Shown piece by piece: positions 1-7,609 of a DNA stretch of 64,000 bases. The first letter of the stretch is position 1; the number at the start of each line of letters is the position of its first letter. The stretch is taken from the NCBI GenBank assembly GCA_035525365.1, contig DATLEK010000103.1:3865-67864 (forward strand), given 5' to 3'. A program made the translations under genes and the position numbers. The notes below the pieces were generated by a model. The model worked only from the letters and a program-made list of their open reading frames with translations. It was not told the origin of the DNA and did not search any database. Source of the stretch: GCA-2861595 sp035525365 (GTDB lineage Bacteria > Actinomycetota > Acidimicrobiia > Acidimicrobiales > GCA-2861595).

Positions 1-1
1 G

Positions 2-316
2 GCCCAACCCAACTACGTCGACGGCGTGGAGGGCGACGGCGCCGAGCCCGGTTCCGGCGGAGGGGGAATGGGCGCCGGCGACCCGGACGACGACGACATG
101 CTCGAGGTGGCCATGGAGCTCGTGGTGCGCTCCCAGCTCGGCTCCACCTCGATGCTGCAACGCAAGCTGCGGGTCGGCTTCGCCCGCGCCGGCCGCCTCA
201 TGGACCTCCTCGAGCAGCGCGGCGTCGTCGGCCCCTCCGAGGGTTCCAAGGCCCGAGCCGTCCTCATGACCGTCGACGAGCTGGAGCAGAGGGACCGCAC
301 CACCGCCCCCGCCTGA
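2..316 (+). CDS. ftsK: DNA translocase FtsK, C-terminal end (partial)
   Basis: The frame is open from the window edge, so only the last 104 residues are present. They match the gamma (winged-helix) domain that ends FtsK/SpoIIIE translocases: a Gly/Asp-rich linker, then the helix-rich segment starting DMLEVAMELVV, with SMLQRKLRVGFARAGRLMDL and LLEQRGVVGPSEGSKAR. In the family this domain reads the oriented KOPS-type sites that steer the hexameric motor to dif during chromosome segregation at the septum. The motor and membrane domains lie outside the window. The stop codon sits in a short inverted repeat (CCTGAC / GTCAGG) that could help end transcription, but no T-run follows. Identification is confident because the gamma domain is very conserved. 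Confidence 0.9.
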   Translation, partial: AQPNYVDGVEGDGAEPGSGGGGMGAGDPDDDDMLEVAMELVVRSQLGSTSMLQRKLRVGFARAGRLMDLLEQRGVVGPSEGSKARAVLMTVDELEQRDRTTAPA

Positions 317-369
317 CCCCGCCGTCAGGTGACGCGCCGGCGCACGGACCAGAGGCGGACGTAGCTCTT

Positions 370-406
370 GTTGCAGAAATCGTTGTATAGCAACGGTTTT
401 TGCAAC
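370..406. repeat. Palindromic element, copy 1
   Basis: An imperfect palindrome with a 31-bp core at 373-403: left arm GCAGAAATCGTTG, 5-base centre, right arm CAACGGTTTTTGC. The arms extend outwards by GTT/AAC. The same 31-bp architecture recurs at 1461-1491 and 6229-6259. This copy lies in the 208-bp gap after ftsK, which holds no gene I can support. Confidence 0.7.
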
Positions 407-524
407 GTGAGCATGGATGCCGAGTCACTCGATGACCGTGGCCCAGCTGTCTTGGTGGGCTCTTCATTCCCGGCCGGAGAACGCGCAGGCATGCCTGGTC
501 CGTACTGGGCGCCATCCGCTGCCG

Positions 525-1571
525 TCAGTCGGGCGGGTGCCGCTGGCGGCGCCGGCGGGCCCAGGCTGCCCAGCCCAGGACGCCGGCCAGGACGCCGGCA
601 AAGGCGACCAGACCGGCGGGCGAGCCGCCCCTGTCGCGCCGTGCCGCTCGTTGAGCCGCCACTTCCTCCGTGTCAGGACCCGAGCCGGCGGGGCCAGTTG
701 CCGGACCCGATCCGGACGGGGGAACCGGTGGGACGGTGCTCGACGGGCCGATGGTCGTGAACGACGAAGTGGTCGACGAAACCGGCAGGCCGGTCCTGAT
801 ACTCCGGGGCGCGGGCGAGGAAGGCCTCACGGTGCTCGCTGTCGTCGACGTCACCGCCCCGTCAGGCGTCACCCCCGGCACCGGGGACTGGCCTCCGGCC
901 ACTGTCGTGGTGGAGGCCGCGCCGGTGTTGCCGGCCGTCGCCGGTGAGGTGCCGTCGCACACCTCGGCGACGGAGAGGTAGACGGGGGAGGTGCCGCGGC
1001 TCCAACGCCAGCCTTCGACGTCGCCGTTGCGGACCTCGGTGTTGGAGGCGCCGGCGGGGGAGAGCCGGAAGCCGGACGTGCCGGCGGGGGCACGGCTGTA
1101 GGCCCAGTAGCGGCCGTCGGGATCGCAGGTGAGGCAGGAGTCGTCTGTCTTGCACCCGACCCCGCAGAGCGAGCAGACGGCCACGCCCTTGCCGGCGTAG
1201 GGCCGCATGGCGGCATCGACCTCGGCGCGGCGGAGCAGTTCCGCGCCGGAGATGGACTCCTCCCAGAAGCGGACGCAGACCTTCTTCACCTGCTCCCCGG
1301 TGTTCACCACCAGCACCGCCCGGTTCTGCTCCGCGGCAGCGGTGGCCGCCGTGGTGCCAACCGGCGCGGCGACCGCCGCGCAAGCGCTGACGGCGATAAC
1401 GACCTTCAGCAGCTTTCCCGCCTTTCCACCAGTATCCGCGGCGGCTTGCCGGTTTCGTCGGCAATAACCGTTTCCACAGAACGGTTTCTGCCGTCGAACA
1501 AGTCCGCTGGACATCCGCCGCCATATCTGACGTTCATTTTGCGAAAGCCTGTTCGGCCTGACAACGAGCAT
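525..1571 (-). CDS. Exported DUF4430-like beta-domain protein, candidate cobalamin-binding partner
   Basis: 348 residues. A signal-like hydrophobic stretch lies near residues 53-80 (LLKVVIAVSACAAVAAPVG). A compact domain at about 85-215 contains a Cys cluster (CSLCGVGCKTDDSCLTC), YWAYSRAPAGTSGF and NGDVEGWRW. A Thr/Ser/Pro-rich spacer follows, then a C-terminal membrane helix and an Arg tail (WARRRRQRHPPD). The YWAY...GDVEGWRW pattern resembles the DUF4430 beta-domain of transcobalamin and intrinsic factor, and related proteins accompany cobalamin ECF transporters in other actinobacteria; that is family knowledge, not tested here. It lies 37 bp downstream of the riboswitch-led barrel gene and is probably co-transcribed. 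The start is uncertain: ATG 1571 or ATG 1514. Palindrome copy 2 lies inside the N-terminal extension, with no ATG/GTG/TTG between it and the signal peptide. Confidence 0.6.
   Translation of the reverse strand: MLVVRPNRLSQNERQIWRRMSSGLVRRQKPFCGNGYCRRNRQAAADTGGKAGKLLKVVIAVSACAAVAAPVGTTAATAAAEQNRAVLVVNTGEQVKKVCVRFWEESISGAELLRRAEVDAAMRPYAGKGVAVCSLCGVGCKTDDSCLTCDPDGRYWAYSRAPAGTSGFRLSPAGASNTEVRNGDVEGWRWSRGTSPVYLSVAEVCDGTSPATAGNTGAASTTTVAGGQSPVPGVTPDGAVTSTTASTVRPSSPAPRSIRTGLPVSSTTSSFTTIGPSSTVPPVPPSGSGPATGPAGSGPDTEEVAAQRAARRDRGGSPAGLVAFAGVLAGVLGWAAWARRRRQRHPPD
1461..1491 (-). repeat. Palindromic element, copy 2
   Basis: Read on the minus strand: left arm GCAGAAACCGTTC, centre of 5, right arm AAACGGTTATTGC. 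Length and spacing are the same as copies 1 and 3. It sits within the apparent 5' coding region of the 525-1571 gene, upstream of its signal peptide. Confidence 0.7.
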
Positions 1572-1608
1572 CTGCGTCTACGCCTCTACCGTGCCGCGGG
1601 TCCTGCGT

Positions 1609-3402
1609 TCAGCTGGAGAGCCCGACTATGGGGGCTTTCAACACGAGGGGCTCGGTGCGGGCGTTGGTGTCGGTGCCTTTGCCCTGGGCCCGGCCGTCGC
1701 TGGTGGCCCACAGGTACCCGTTGCCCCTGTAGGAGGAGCGCAGGCCGATCACGCCACTGGGCGCGCCGGCGCCGGCACCCGCGTCGGTACCGAGGAAGCG
1801 GGCGTCGCCGAAGGCGAATATCCCCGAGTCGGCGGCCACCATCCAGTAGCCGGCGCCGGTGGGTGTGGCGGCGATCCCGGTGATGGGCTGGTTCAGGGTG
1901 ATGGCACCGGTGGAGCCGCGGAACACGGCGTCGCCGAAGGCGAACACGCCACCGTCGCGCGCCACCAGCCAGTAGCCGGCGCCGGTCGGGGTGGCGGCCA
2001 TGGCCACCATCGGCTGGTTGAGGACAATGGCTCCGGTGGACCCGTGGAAACGGGCGTCGCCGAAGGCGAACACGCCACCGTCGCGCGCCACCAGCCAGTA
2101 GCCCCGGCCGCTCGGTGTGGACGCCATCCCCACGATCGGCTGGTTGAGGCTGATGGCTCCGGTGGAGCCGAAGAAACGGGCGTCGCCGAAGGCGAACACC
2201 CCACCGTCGCGCGCCACCAGCCAGTAGCCCTGGCCGCCCGGCGTGGACGCCATACCGACCATGGGCTGGTTCAGCCGCAACGCACCGGTCGACCCGAAGA
2301 ACCGGGCCTGGCCGAAGGCGAACACGCCACCGTCGGATGCCACCAGCCGGTAGCCGTCGTCGGGGCAGTACGACACCGCCCGCACGACCGGCAGCCAGCC
2401 GCGGAGCAGGGCCTGAACCGATTGCGACGTGGCGAAGGTGTTGATTCCGAACGAATCATTGGGGCTGGCGATGTGGCCGTCGGCGGCCTGAGCGGCCCGT
2501 AGGGCGGCTTCAGGTGAGGTGGACGACGCGCCGGTGGCCGAAGCCCTCCAGCACACCGAAGCCGTGTCGTGGCCCGCCGCGGTGAGTCCGAGAACGGCCA
2601 GGGCGGTGGCGTTGGGATCGGGGCTGTCAAAGGCCTCCCAACCACCGGTCGGCAACTGGCGGCGGAGAAGGAACCCGACTGCCCGGCGCATGGGTTCGCT
2701 GTGGGCGTCGACACCGGCGGCCCGTAGCGCCTGCATGGCCAGTCCGGTGGTGTCGATGTCCTCCTCGGTGCCGGTGGGGTCGCTTGAGAAGCTCCAGCCA
2801 CCGTTGGCCTGCTGCGCCGCCACCATGTAGTTGCGGGTCTCGGGGGAGACGGTGCGGCCGACGAGCACATTGGCCAGGGCGGCGTAGAGAGTGGCGTTGA
2901 AGGCGCCCGCCGGCCCGTAGGAGCCATTGGCGTTGCGGCCGGCGTCCATCCGCGCCACCAGGTTCGCCGGCCCGTCACCCTGGGGATCGAAGGCGGCAGG
3001 ATCGAGGCCCAGGGGCGCGGCCACCAGCACTACGAGCTTGGCCGCCTGGCCCGGCGAGGTGGCGGTCTCGGCGAGGTCGTCGAGATAGTCGAGCGGGGTC
3101 TTCCCGTTCTTGACGGAAGCGAGGACAGCGGCCCGGCCCGCCTCGGGCCGCCACCGAGGCTTGTCGATGTCGGAGGGGAACTGCCCGTGCTCGGCCAGCG
3201 CCAGGGCGGCATCGGGCGTCTCGAAGCCGGGGAAGCCGGTGACCTCGAAGCCGCCGTCGTCCTGCTGCTGCGTCCTCAACCACTGGACGGCGCGTTCAGC
3301 GGTGGGGTCAGGCGGGATGATGGCGGGCGAAGCGAACGCCGCGCCTGCGGTGAGCGCCAGCGCGCTGATGAGCGAAAGTACGACGGTGGATCGTCGGGAC
3401 AT
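1609..3402 (-). CDS. Exported alpha/alpha-barrel (prenyltransferase-fold) protein with FGDA-repeat tail, B12-regulated
   Basis: 597 residues. Signal peptide at 1-24 (MSRRSTVVLSLISALALTAG, then AAFAS). Residues about 30-330 hold prenyltransferase/squalene-cyclase-type repeats (AVQWLRTQQQDDGGF, QQANGGWSF, RRQLPTGGWEAF), the fold also used by the N-terminal half of transcobalamin. Residues about 345-590 are five tandem 47-residue repeats of the type GYWLVARDGGVFAFGDARF-GSTGA. Start ATG 3402 is chosen for the GGAGG ribosome site 5 bases upstream and the signal peptide. A cobalamin riboswitch lies in its leader, so expression should fall when B12 is plentiful. I infer an extracellular B12-capture role rather than enzymology; a true cyclase is unlikely without the aspartate-rich catalytic motif, which I do not see. 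Confidence 0.7.
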   Translation of the reverse strand: MSRRSTVVLSLISALALTAGAAFASPAIIPPDPTAERAVQWLRTQQQDDGGFEVTGFPGFETPDAALALAEHGQFPSDIDKPRWRPEAGRAAVLASVKNGKTPLDYLDDLAETATSPGQAAKLVVLVAAPLGLDPAAFDPQGDGPANLVARMDAGRNANGSYGPAGAFNATLYAALANVLVGRTVSPETRNYMVAAQQANGGWSFSSDPTGTEEDIDTTGLAMQALRAAGVDAHSEPMRRAVGFLLRRQLPTGGWEAFDSPDPNATALAVLGLTAAGHDTASVCWRASATGASSTSPEAALRAAQAADGHIASPNDSFGINTFATSQSVQALLRGWLPVVRAVSYCPDDGYRLVASDGGVFAFGQARFFGSTGALRLNQPMVGMASTPGGQGYWLVARDGGVFAFGDARFFGSTGAISLNQPIVGMASTPSGRGYWLVARDGGVFAFGDARFHGSTGAIVLNQPMVAMAATPTGAGYWLVARDGGVFAFGDAVFRGSTGAITLNQPITGIAATPTGAGYWMVAADSGIFAFGDARFLGTDAGAGAGAPSGVIGLRSSYRGNGYLWATSDGRAQGKGTDTNARTEPLVLKAPIVGLSS

Positions 3403-3450
3403 GGTTTCCTCCGTAAGGCCCCTTTCCACGAGGGCCGGCCAGTGCACGGG

Positions 3451-3470
3451 ACGCCGGTTGGAGCCGGCGT
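3451..3470 (-). promoter_or_regulatory. Hairpin between riboswitch and start codon
   Basis: A 7-bp GC stem (ACGCCGG / CCGGCGT) with a 6-base loop lies just after the riboswitch aptamer on the minus strand and about 48 bases before ATG 3402. It has no U-run, so it is more likely part of the expression platform than an intrinsic terminator. Confidence 0.4.
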
Positions 3471-3473
3471 GGA

Positions 3474-3610
3474 GGGGTGGGTGTCCTGGCTCCCGGCCCC
3501 GAGGGACCGGTTACAGTTGCGGGTCAGCGTCGGTCTCGCACCGACTTCCCCCGTCCCGCCCCCGAAGGGATGGGACCGCCTGCAGCATCCGGGCTGGCAG
3601 GCAACCTCTA
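3474..3610 (-). ncRNA. Cobalamin (B12) riboswitch
   Basis: On the minus strand I read the conserved order of the adenosylcobalamin aptamer: GGGGGAAGUCGGUG, a short loop, the B12 box GACCCGCAACUGUAACCGG, then GGGAGCCAGGACACC, which closes with a 5' GGUUGCC strand near 3595-3610. It lies 72 bases upstream of ATG 3402, so it controls the alpha/alpha-barrel gene and probably the 525-1571 gene. The ECF genes run the other way and are not downstream of it. The match to the B12-box consensus is strong; the exact ends are estimates. Confidence 0.88.
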
Positions 3611-3659
3611 CCGAGGCGGCAGCATAGACAGTCGGTGGAGCTCTTGGCCAGGACATGAC

Positions 3660-4796
3660 GTGACGACCCCTCAACCCCTTCATGCCGTGGCCTGGTTGGT
3701 ATGGGCTCTGGCCGCCGCCGCCAGCCTGGAGCTGGCGCCCAGCCCGCTCTACGTCGCCCTCGTCGTGGCCGTTGCCGCCGTGGTCGTTTCGGTGCACGGG
3801 CAGGACACACCGGTTGCCCGCACCTCGTTCTCGGTGCTCCTGGTCTTCGGCGTCCTGTTCGCCCTGCTTCGCATAGTGCTCACGACCCTGACCACCCACG
3901 CCGGCTCCGACGTGCTCTTCACCCTTCCTCACGTCGACCTGCCCCGGGTGCTGGGGGGCTTCCAGCTTGGGGGGACGGTCGAGCTCCCGGTGCTGCTCCA
4001 AGCGTCAGCAGAGGCTTTCGTGGTTGTCGGAGTCATGGCGGTGTTCGGAGCCTTCAACGCCGTCGTGTCCCACCACGAGCTGGTCCAGTCCGCACCCCGT
4101 GCCTTCTACGAGGCGGGACTGGTGGTGACGGTGGCCGTTGCCTTCGTACCGTCCACGATCGCCACTGTGCACCGGGTGGGTGAGGCCGATCTGGCCAGAA
4201 CGGGTGGCCGCGTCGTCCGCCGGGGGCGCCTCCTGCGCCGGGCTCTCCCCGTACTGGAGAGTGGCCTGGAGCGGTCGCTGGCCCTGGCGGAGTCGATGGA
4301 CGCGAGAGGGTTCGGCCACGTTGGGTCCACCGGAGCCGATCGCCTCTCCGGCGCGTTGTCGTTGGTCGCCCTGCTCGGGCTGGCCGGAGCCTTCGTGGCC
4401 CTCGTCGGTAGGGCCGGCGAGGTTGCCGTCGCCATGGGCGCCGCCGGCGCTGTCAGCCTGGCCGCCGCCGTCGCCGTGGCATCCCGCCAGTCCCGGCGGG
4501 TGCGGTACCGGCCTCGTCGCATGAAGGGCGACGACTGGGCCGTGGCCGGCGTCTGTCTCCTGGCGCCGGCCGGGCTGGCTCTGATGGCCCTGGCCGGGGA
4601 TGACAGCCTCGTCTGGTCCGCCAGCCCGCTCCGGCTCCCGGCACTGAACGTCTCGGCCGTGCTGGCCCTGGCTGCCCTCGTGGCGCCCGCCGTCTGCCGA
4701 CCGGAGCGGTCGTCGCCGGGTGCCGACGAGTCGACTCACGCGCCGATGACATCCGCGGCGGCGCCGAAGACGGCTGCCGCCAGGTCGGCTAGTTGA
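3660..4796 (+). CDS. ECF transporter transmembrane (T) component, CbiQ family
   Basis: 378 residues, mostly hydrophobic helices. It carries the family signature of EcfT/CbiQ coupling proteins: the cytoplasmic motif ESMDARGFG (about residues 206-215), preceded by an Ala/Arg-rich coupling helix (RRGRLLRRALPVLESGLERSLALAE). In ECF importers this subunit links the two ATPases to the substrate-binding S protein in the membrane. GTG 3660 is chosen because the sequence before it is polar, is shared with the antisense riboswitch, and the membrane part begins right after. Next come an ATPase remnant, the ATPase gene and the S gene, so this is one operon. Substrate cobalamin is inferred from the riboswitch and neighbours. 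Confidence 0.85.
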   Translation: MTTPQPLHAVAWLVWALAAAASLELAPSPLYVALVVAVAAVVVSVHGQDTPVARTSFSVLLVFGVLFALLRIVLTTLTTHAGSDVLFTLPHVDLPRVLGGFQLGGTVELPVLLQASAEAFVVVGVMAVFGAFNAVVSHHELVQSAPRAFYEAGLVVTVAVAFVPSTIATVHRVGEADLARTGGRVVRRGRLLRRALPVLESGLERSLALAESMDARGFGHVGSTGADRLSGALSLVALLGLAGAFVALVGRAGEVAVAMGAAGAVSLAAAVAVASRQSRRVRYRPRRMKGDDWAVAGVCLLAPAGLALMALAGDDSLVWSASPLRLPALNVSAVLALAALVAPAVCRPERSSPGADESTHAPMTSAAAPKTAAARSAS

Positions 4797-4797
4797 C

Positions 4798-4896
4798 ATG
4801 ACCCGTTTCACCTACCGCGACATCGGGTTCGCCCTGCCTTGCCTCACCGGCAGGCCACCGCGGACCGCGAGCCAGGCGCACACGGAAGCGCGATGA
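4798..4896 (+). pseudogene. Remnant N-terminus of an ECF ATPase
   Basis: A 32-codon frame starts one base after the T-component stop and encodes MTRFTYRDIGFALP before drifting into unrelated sequence and a TGA. The first part resembles the beginning of the real ATPase just downstream (AITYRGVGFAYPDG): 22 of 30 bases match between 4811-4840 and 4938-4967. It looks like a duplicated or displaced gene start. It might still be translated as a coupling leader peptide. Confidence 0.45.
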
Positions 4897-4897
4897 C

Positions 4898-6733
4898 ATG
4901 ACCACCTTCAACGGTCGCTTCGTCGAGGACAGCGCGATCACGTACCGCGGTGTCGGATTCGCCTATCCCGATGGCGAGCCCGTCATCGCCGGCGTCGACC
5001 TCGACGTCCGGGCCGGCGAGATCCTGCTCGTCGCCGGTCCGTCCGGGTCGGGAAAGAGCACGCTCCTGCGTTGCGCCAACGGGCTCGTCCCCCACGCCAG
5101 CGGGGGCCGCTTCCGGGGCGACGTGATCGCCTTCGGCCGGTCCACCCGTACCCACCCGCCGCGGCGCCTGGCCGACATGGTCGGCTTCGTCCACCAGCAC
5201 CCGGAGTCGCAGTTCGTGGTCGACCAGGTGGAGGCCGACATCGCCTTCGTCCTCGAGAACCTGGGCATGGCGCCGGTGGCCATGCGCCGCCGCGTGGAAG
5301 AAGTTCTCGACGCTCTCGGCATTGCCCACCTGCGCGACCGCTCACCGGCGACGCTGTCGGGAGGGGAGCAGCAACGATGCGCCATCGCCGGAGCGCTGGC
5401 CGCCGCCCCCTCCGCTCTCGTGCTCGACGAGCCCACGTCCCAGCTCGACCCCCAGGGCGCAGAGGACGTGTTGGGAGCGGTGGCCCGCCTCAACTCCGAT
5501 CTGGGCACCACGGTCTTCATGGCCGAGCACCGCCTGGAACGCGCCGGGCCCCTGGCCCACCGGGCTTTGCTCCTGAGCGCCCGGCGTGATGTCCTGGCCA
5601 CCGGGCCAGCTTCCCCGTCAGGACCGTCATTCGGCACGAGTGGGGATGCCACCCACACCACCATGGCCAGGCGCGGCCGCCCGGCGGTCGAAGTCGTGCC
5701 TGCCTACGCCGGCGCCCCTCTGGTCCCCGTCCCCGGCCCGGTCGGCGAGGTCCTGGCCGGCTACGCCGGCGCCCCCGCCGTCACCCGGCTGGGACGGCTG
5801 CTCGGTTGGGACCCGCCACCGCTCACCGTCCGCCAGGCCCGGGACTTCGCCCGTGTCAGTCCTCCGGACCTTCTCGTGCCCGTCGTGCCCGCCGGCGTCG
5901 CCCCCGGGGAGGTGCTGTTGTCGGCTAGGGGGATACAGGCCGTCCGTGGCGGCCGGGTGATTCTGCGCGACCTCGATGTCGAGGTGCGCCAGGGCGAGGT
6001 GATCGCCCTCCTCGGTCGGAACGGCTCGGGCAAGACGACCCTCCTGCGCACCCTCGCCGGCCTCGCCGCCCCCTCGAAAGGCGAGGTCCGCAGACCGGGA
6101 ACCGTCGCCTACGTCCCCCAGGACCCCGACGCCCTGCTCCTGGGGCCGACCGCCCGGGCCGACGTGGAGACCACCTGCCGCCTCCTGGGCATCCGCCACT
6201 CCGACCGCCGCACTTCCCGCTTCCGGCGGCAGGATCCGCCGACATCCGACGGTTCTTGCCGCCAGAACCACGGAGCTGCCCATCATGGGTGCCAGTGCGT
6301 GGAAAAGTGGCTCGAGGCGCTCGATCTCACCCATCTGGCCGACCGCCATCCGCGGGACCTGTCGGCGGGGGAGCGGCAGCGGCTGGCCATCTCCGCCATC
6401 GCCGTCGGCGACCCGGACGTCCTGCTGCTCGACGAGCCGACCCGGGGTATGGATGCCCCCTCCCGGGCCGCTCTGGAACGTCTGCTCGAGGACCGGGCGT
6501 CTTCGGCCAGCGGAGCGGCGGCCGTGCTGGCCACCCACGACGTGGAACTGGCCGCTCGCTGTGCCACACGGGTCGTGGTGCTGGGCGACGGCGACGTGGT
6601 CGCCGACGGTCCTGCCCGGGATGTCCTGACCGGCTCGCTGTTCGCCCCCCAGGTGCTGCGCGTCCTCCCCCCGTTCCTGACCGTGGAGGAGGTGGCCGCC
6701 GCCCTCGGCCGGTCCAGGGCGGTACCGACGTGA
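4898..6733 (+). CDS. ECF transporter energy-coupling ATPase, two fused ABC domains
   Basis: 611 residues. Domain 1 (about 10-235): Walker A GPSGSGKST, signature LSGGEQQR, Walker B LVLDEPTSQLD, switch His in AEHRL. Domain 2 (about 340-600): Walker A GRNGSGKTT, signature LSAGERQR, Walker B LLLDEPTRGMD, switch His in ATHDVE. It is thus the EcfA1-EcfA2 pair in one chain, driving uptake with the T protein upstream and S protein downstream. Between residues about 433 and 467 there is an Arg/Gln/His-rich stretch (from HSDRRTSRFRR to HHGCQC) that ABC ATPases lack. It coincides with palindrome copy 3 and keeps the frame. The gene overlaps the S gene by 4 bases (GTGA). Confidence 0.88.
   Translation: MTTFNGRFVEDSAITYRGVGFAYPDGEPVIAGVDLDVRAGEILLVAGPSGSGKSTLLRCANGLVPHASGGRFRGDVIAFGRSTRTHPPRRLADMVGFVHQHPESQFVVDQVEADIAFVLENLGMAPVAMRRRVEEVLDALGIAHLRDRSPATLSGGEQQRCAIAGALAAAPSALVLDEPTSQLDPQGAEDVLGAVARLNSDLGTTVFMAEHRLERAGPLAHRALLLSARRDVLATGPASPSGPSFGTSGDATHTTMARRGRPAVEVVPAYAGAPLVPVPGPVGEVLAGYAGAPAVTRLGRLLGWDPPPLTVRQARDFARVSPPDLLVPVVPAGVAPGEVLLSARGIQAVRGGRVILRDLDVEVRQGEVIALLGRNGSGKTTLLRTLAGLAAPSKGEVRRPGTVAYVPQDPDALLLGPTARADVETTCRLLGIRHSDRRTSRFRRQDPPTSDGSCRQNHGAAHHGCQCVEKWLEALDLTHLADRHPRDLSAGERQRLAISAIAVGDPDVLLLDEPTRGMDAPSRAALERLLEDRASSASGAAAVLATHDVELAARCATRVVVLGDGDVVADGPARDVLTGSLFAPQVLRVLPPFLTVEEVAAALGRSRAVPT
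6229..6259 (+). repeat. Palindromic element, copy 3, inside a coding sequence
   Basis: Left arm GCAGGATCCGCCG, centre of 5, right arm CGACGGTTCTTGC, same 31-bp layout as copies 1 and 2. The outer arms (TTCCGGC / GCCAGAA) still pair. It lies within an in-frame extra segment of the ECF ATPase (about 6199-6299). Confidence 0.65.
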
Positions 6734-7593
6734 CCGTGCCGCCCCCGCCCCCGCCCTTTCTCGCCCGGTCCCGGCCCACAGCCGTCTACCTGCTGGTGGT
6801 GATCGTGGGCGCGGCGGCGTTCCTCTATCCCTTCTGGCTGCCGGCCGGCACCCTCGCCAACGCCGACCACACCGGCGACGCCCCCCTCGTCGCGGCGGCC
6901 GTCGGAGCGCTGGTGGTCGCCGCCGTCACCCTCGAGCTCCGGCGGGCGACGATGAACGGCGCCACCGTCGCCCTGCTGGGCGTCCTGTCCGCCATCGCCG
7001 GCCTGCTCCGCCTCGTCGATCTCCCCGGTGGCGGCAGCGGAATCTTCTTCCTGGTGATACTGGCGGGCGCCGCCTTCGGCCCGCGCTTCGGCATGCTGCT
7101 CGGCCTCTGTTCCATGGCCACCTCGGCCGTGATCACCGGCGGGATCGGCCCATGGCTGCCGTTCCAGATGCTCGTGCTCGCTTGGTTGGGAGGAGCCAGC
7201 GGGTTCGCCGGCAGGGTCACCAGGCGCCTGCCACCGCTGGCCGAGGTGGCGGTGCTCGCTCTGGGCGGCTGGTTCGCGGGCTTCCTCTACGGCGCCGTGA
7301 TGAACCTGTGGTTCTGGCCCTTCACCGTCGGCAGCGGCGCACTGGCATGGCAGCCGGGGCTGTCCCTTTCCGCCACCCTTCAGCGTTACTGGTCGTTCTA
7401 CGTGGCCACCTCTCTGCCGTGGGACGCGGCCGGCGCCTTTGCCAATGCAGTGCTCATCCTGACGACGGGGAGGCACATCCTGCCGGGCCTCCGCCGGGTG
7501 GCCCACCGTCTCGACCCGGTGGTGGAGCTGGAGGACCTGGAGCCGGGACGCGACGAAGGCGGCCCCCGGGCAGAGGCCGCCTTCGTATCTTGA
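6730..7593 (+). CDS. ECF transporter substrate-binding (S) component, probable cobalamin type
   Basis: 287 residues. A Pro-rich cytosolic start (VPPPPPPF) is followed by about six hydrophobic segments, including YLLVVIVGAAAFLYPFWL, a central block with FGPRFGMLLGLCSMATSAVITGG and GIGPWLPFQM, and a late helix. The IGPWLPFQM region resembles CbrT-type cobalamin S components as I remember them. GTG 6730 overlaps the ATPase stop, indicating translational coupling. The cytosolic tail is acidic (ELEDLEPGRDEGG). Substrate is inferred from the adjacent B12 riboswitch locus; another vitamin cannot be ruled out. Confidence 0.78.
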   Translation: MTVPPPPPPFLARSRPTAVYLLVVIVGAAAFLYPFWLPAGTLANADHTGDAPLVAAAVGALVVAAVTLELRRATMNGATVALLGVLSAIAGLLRLVDLPGGGSGIFFLVILAGAAFGPRFGMLLGLCSMATSAVITGGIGPWLPFQMLVLAWLGGASGFAGRVTRRLPPLAEVAVLALGGWFAGFLYGAVMNLWFWPFTVGSGALAWQPGLSLSATLQRYWSFYVATSLPWDAAGAFANAVLILTTGRHILPGLRRVAHRLDPVVELEDLEPGRDEGGPRAEAAFVS

Positions 7594-7609
7594 TGGTGGT
7601 GGGAGCGGG

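Noticed and set aside
1893..2330. Regularly spaced near-identical DNA units of about 141 bp that might look like an array
   Set aside because: They are codons of the tandem 47-residue protein repeats in the 1609-3402 gene, with no spacers, so not a CRISPR array.
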